From: an uncultured Collinsella sp.
GTDB taxonomy: Bacteria; Actinomycetota; Coriobacteriia; Coriobacteriales; Coriobacteriaceae
NCBI GenBank assembly: GCA_900757385.1
Contig: CAAENO010000010.1
Span: 1 to 17,209, forward strand
Direction of reading: 5' to 3'
DNA: 17,209 nucleotides
The first letter of the stretch is position 1, and every line of letters begins with the position of its first letter. This document shows positions 15,723 through 17,209 of the stretch, one piece after another. The notes beneath the pieces are model-generated. The model had not been told where the DNA came from. It saw only the letters and a program-made list of their open reading frames with translations, and ran no database searches. The position numbers and the translations under genes were made by a program.

Positions 15723-16304
15723 CTATACGAACCGATCGGGATAGAGCGTCTTATAGCGAACCCAGGCATTATTGACGCGAATCAGATAAGCCTGCGTCTC
15801 GGGGAAGGTAATCGCATTGTGAAGCGAGGTGCTCTGCTGCGCCCAACCATCCACATTGCCCATGCCGGCGTTATATGCGGCAATAGCGCTATCCGTCGAC
15901 CCGTTGAAATACGTTAAGAGATACGAGAGGTACGCGCAGCCAAACTCGATATTCGTAGCAGGATCGTTAAGGTTGTCGGCCGAATACCCCCCACCGTCGA
16001 CAAGACCCTTGGCGATCATATCCTGGGCAGTCTCGGGCATCAGCTGCATCAATCCCTGAGCACCCTGATTCGACTCAGCCTCGGGATCCCAATTCGATTC
16101 CGACTTAATGACAGCGCACACCAGATACGGATCCAGATTATGCGAAATGCTCGATTGCTTTACATACGCCTCGTAGTCAATGGGATACAGCGGCTTAAAG
16201 AAAGCCGCAGGAGCACACGAGTAAACGAATGAGATAAGGCCGAAGGCAAAAACGGCAGCCAGCGGTATAAGGCGATACCACGCAAAGAAACGTGTCTTAG
16301 GCAT
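15723..16304 (-). CDS. Membrane-anchored lytic transglycosylase, SLT/goose-lysozyme-like domain
   Basis: 193 residues. An N-terminal hydrophobic anchor (about 12-31) is followed by an extracytoplasmic SLT domain that cleaves the glycan chains of peptidoglycan. Catalytic Glu69 lies in IKSESNW, then GAQGLMQLMPETAQ (81-94) and AAYNAGMGNVDGW (142-154). ATNIEFGCAYLSYLL is the usual helix between them. The cysteine at the end of the anchor (YSCAP) is a poor lipobox because of the Tyr at -2, so a retained membrane anchor is more likely than a lipoprotein. Start: I prefer the ATG at 16302-16304, which has AAGGAGG 6 nt upstream. The ATG at 16308-16310 abuts that site with no spacer. The gene overlaps the end of coaE by 8 nt, so the two are coupled. 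Confidence 0.9.
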   Translation of the reverse strand: MPKTRFFAWYRLIPLAAVFAFGLISFVYSCAPAAFFKPLYPIDYEAYVKQSSISHNLDPYLVCAVIKSESNWDPEAESNQGAQGLMQLMPETAQDMIAKGLVDGGGYSADNLNDPATNIEFGCAYLSYLLTYFNGSTDSAIAAYNAGMGNVDGWAQQSTSLHNAITFPETQAYLIRVNNAWVRYKTLYPDRFV

Positions 16305-16938
16305 CGGCATCCTCCTTATTCGCAGTGTCTATAAACCCATGGCATGCAAGCCATGAGTCAAGCTGCTCAAAGAGCGAATTATCGCCTGCGGCATTATCAA
16401 TCACCGTTGTAGCGAGATTGCACAGCGCAGACTCATCGGGCTGGCAAGCAGAACGGGCATCGAAATCAGATGGCTCCATGCCACGCTGAATAGCACGCTC
16501 GCGACGAACTGACAAAGGGGCGCTGATGACCAGAATTTCATCAGCCAAGCCAAATGCATCCTCAAAACCAGTCGGAGCAGAAACCTCGACAACCGCAAAG
16601 GGATAACGGGGAGATGAAACCGTACAACAAACCGGATCGAGAATCCTAAGCGAAAGCTGTTCAATGAGAACGGGGTGCACAAGGTCATTGAGCCGTGCGA
16701 CCGAATCAGGAGAAGCGAAAGCTCGAGAAGCGAGGATGCTGCGGCGAATGCCGCCCTCCTCATCCAAAATATCCCAGCCAAATTCTTCCGCGAGGGCATT
16801 GACGATATCGGAGCCTGGCACATACAGCGATTTGGCAAGCTCGTCCAGATCGATAAGCATGGCGCCATGAGATTCGAGATAGCGGCAGGCAGTCGACTTA
16901 CCCGAAGCAATATTGCCCAAGACAAAAACGGTAAACAT
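16297..16938 (-). CDS. coaE: Dephospho-CoA kinase (CoaE)
   Basis: 213 residues, normal size for CoaE, which phosphorylates the 3'-OH of dephospho-CoA in the last step of coenzyme A synthesis. The P-loop is GNIASGKST (8-16), followed by GAMLIDLDELAKSLY (25-39, the acidic residues that precede the lid), LVHPVLIEQL (87-95), RRERAIQRGM (145-154) and a CoaE-like C terminus (TTVIDNAAGD). The P-loop lacks the common GGIGSGKS form, so this is a divergent member. Some doubt remains over whether it is CoaE or a close P-loop nucleotide-kinase relative, but the neighbourhood (coaE close to uvrB) is a known actinobacterial arrangement. Start: ATG at 16936-16938 with GGGAGGA 4 nt upstream; the in-frame reading to 17130 runs through the rRNA terminator and is not real. 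First gene of its operon. Confidence 0.87.
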   Translation of the reverse strand: MFTVFVLGNIASGKSTACRYLESHGAMLIDLDELAKSLYVPGSDIVNALAEEFGWDILDEEGGIRRSILASRAFASPDSVARLNDLVHPVLIEQLSLRILDPVCCTVSSPRYPFAVVEVSAPTGFEDAFGLADEILVISAPLSVRRERAIQRGMEPSDFDARSACQPDESALCNLATTVIDNAAGDNSLFEQLDSWLACHGFIDTANKEDADA

Positions 16939-16966
16939 CAAGTCCTCCCTAACGCCAATGGGAGTT

Positions 16967-16997
16967 ATTATCGCGCAAATACAAAAGAAGGACTCAA
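16967..16997 (-). promoter_or_regulatory. Candidate promoter for coaE operon
   Basis: Minus strand: TTGAGT (plus 16992-16997, 4 of 6 to TTGACA) and GATAAT (plus 16967-16972, 5 of 6 to TATAAT), with a long 19-nt spacer. It would give a leader of about 20-25 nt before the coaE ATG. The 16939-17065 gap is otherwise AT-richer than the surrounding genes, with no further feature seen. Confidence 0.35.
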
Positions 16998-17065
16998 AAT
17001 ACAGCCAAACAGTAAGACAAGCTAAAAGAAGGCGAGTTCTTGTATTACAGCTCTTTATAAAACGC

Positions 17066-17095
17066 AAAAAAGGGGGAGGCCGCGAGGCCCCCCCC
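17066..17095 (-). terminator. Intrinsic terminator of the rRNA operon
   Basis: On the minus strand a 10-bp G-rich stem (arms at plus 17072-17081 and 17086-17095, one G·T wobble) with a 4-nt loop is followed by six T (plus 17066-17071). It lies about 36 nt after the 5S 3' end. The mismatch is a wobble only on the minus strand, which fixes its direction. Confidence 0.85.
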
Positions 17096-17110
17096 TTCTT
17101 CAAGTCATCA

Positions 17111-17127
17111 GACGGCTCGGTGCCGTC
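17111..17127 (-). other. Post-5S hairpin
   Basis: GACGGC and GCCGTC, a perfect 6-bp stem with a 5-nt loop, lie between the 5S end and the main terminator. It has no T-run, so it is more likely an RNA-processing or 3'-trailer hairpin than a second terminator. Confidence 0.5.
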
Positions 17128-17131
17128 CACC

Positions 17132-17209
17132 GGTCAGCGGCGCCCTGGCCTCCCACGGGCTGGCCCCGCAGTACTCTCGGCGCGATGGGGCTTAGCTTCC
17201 GGGTTCGGA
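17132..17209 (-). rRNA. rrf: 5S ribosomal RNA, 3' part (5' end outside window)
   Basis: Read on the minus strand the sequence begins TCCGAACCCGGAAGCTAAGC, continues GCGCCGAGAGTACTGC, then GTGGGAGGCCAGGGCGCCGC. These are the conserved loop and helix segments of bacterial 5S from about nucleotide 42 onward. About 78 nt visible is what remains of a 115-120 nt 5S from that point. The 3' end is placed near 17132 because GCGCCGCTGACC should pair with the unseen 5' end; it may be off by a few bases. The rest of the rRNA operon should lie to the right of the window. Confidence 0.9.

Noticed and set aside
16214..16222. Lipoprotein cysteine (YSCAP) in the transglycosylase
   Set aside because: Tyr two residues before the Cys does not fit the usual lipobox, so a plain membrane anchor is more likely.
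16939..17130. Upstream extension of coaE by 64 residues, including a hydrophobic segment
   Set aside because: It would translate the rRNA terminator and trailer. It has no ribosome site, whereas the ATG at 16936-16938 does, and CoaE normally starts just before its P-loop.
1..17209. Mobile elements, CRISPR, tRNA genes, phage or defence genes
   Set aside because: None seen. Every major open frame is a housekeeping or envelope gene, gaps are short, and no direct-repeat arrays or transposase motifs were noticed by eye.

Overview
This window looks like an ordinary chromosomal segment from a moderately GC-rich actinobacterium. I infer a member of the Coriobacteriia, probably Collinsella-like. The basis is protein style, GC-ending codons, and a coaE next to uvrB layout of the kind known in actinobacteria. 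This is recognition from memory, not a database match. I see no phage, insertion sequence, CRISPR array or defence island, and no stretch over 300 bases lacks a gene.

Layout, left to right. (1) Minus strand, 1-7049: uvrA, then a short gap with a hairpin and a likely promoter, then a tight run ybaK-murJ-uvrC. The last ~25 codons of uvrC lie beyond the left edge. (2) Plus strand, 7243-13365: an LtaS-like membrane sulfatase-fold enzyme; then, from its own promoter, an Mrp/ApbC iron-sulfur P-loop ATPase directly abutting an HI0933/BaiN-type flavoprotein; then a terminator and a second flavoprotein of the COG2509 type. (3) Minus strand, 13431-16938: coaE, a small membrane-anchored lytic transglycosylase, and uvrB, closed by a terminator that also separates it from the convergent plus-strand block. 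(4) Minus strand, 17066-17209: the last 78 nt or so of a 5S rRNA gene, a hairpin and a strong terminator, which end an rRNA operon whose body lies to the right.

Functionally, the window carries all three subunits of the UvrABC nucleotide-excision repair nuclease, in three separate places. Each lies beside a cell-envelope gene: uvrC with the lipid II flippase murJ, uvrB with a lytic transglycosylase, and uvrA opposite an LtaS-like enzyme. The divergent uvrA/LtaS gap holds a near-palindrome resembling a LexA (SOS) box. The plus-strand island pairs an Fe-S carrier with two poorly characterised flavoproteins.

I did not find a clear undescribed system. The points most worth a second look are a UvrC whose usual four-cysteine Fe-S motif has Gly in place of one cysteine, the candidate SOS box, a consensus -10 placed just ahead of a terminator hairpin, and a charged insertion in the HI0933-type flavoprotein.
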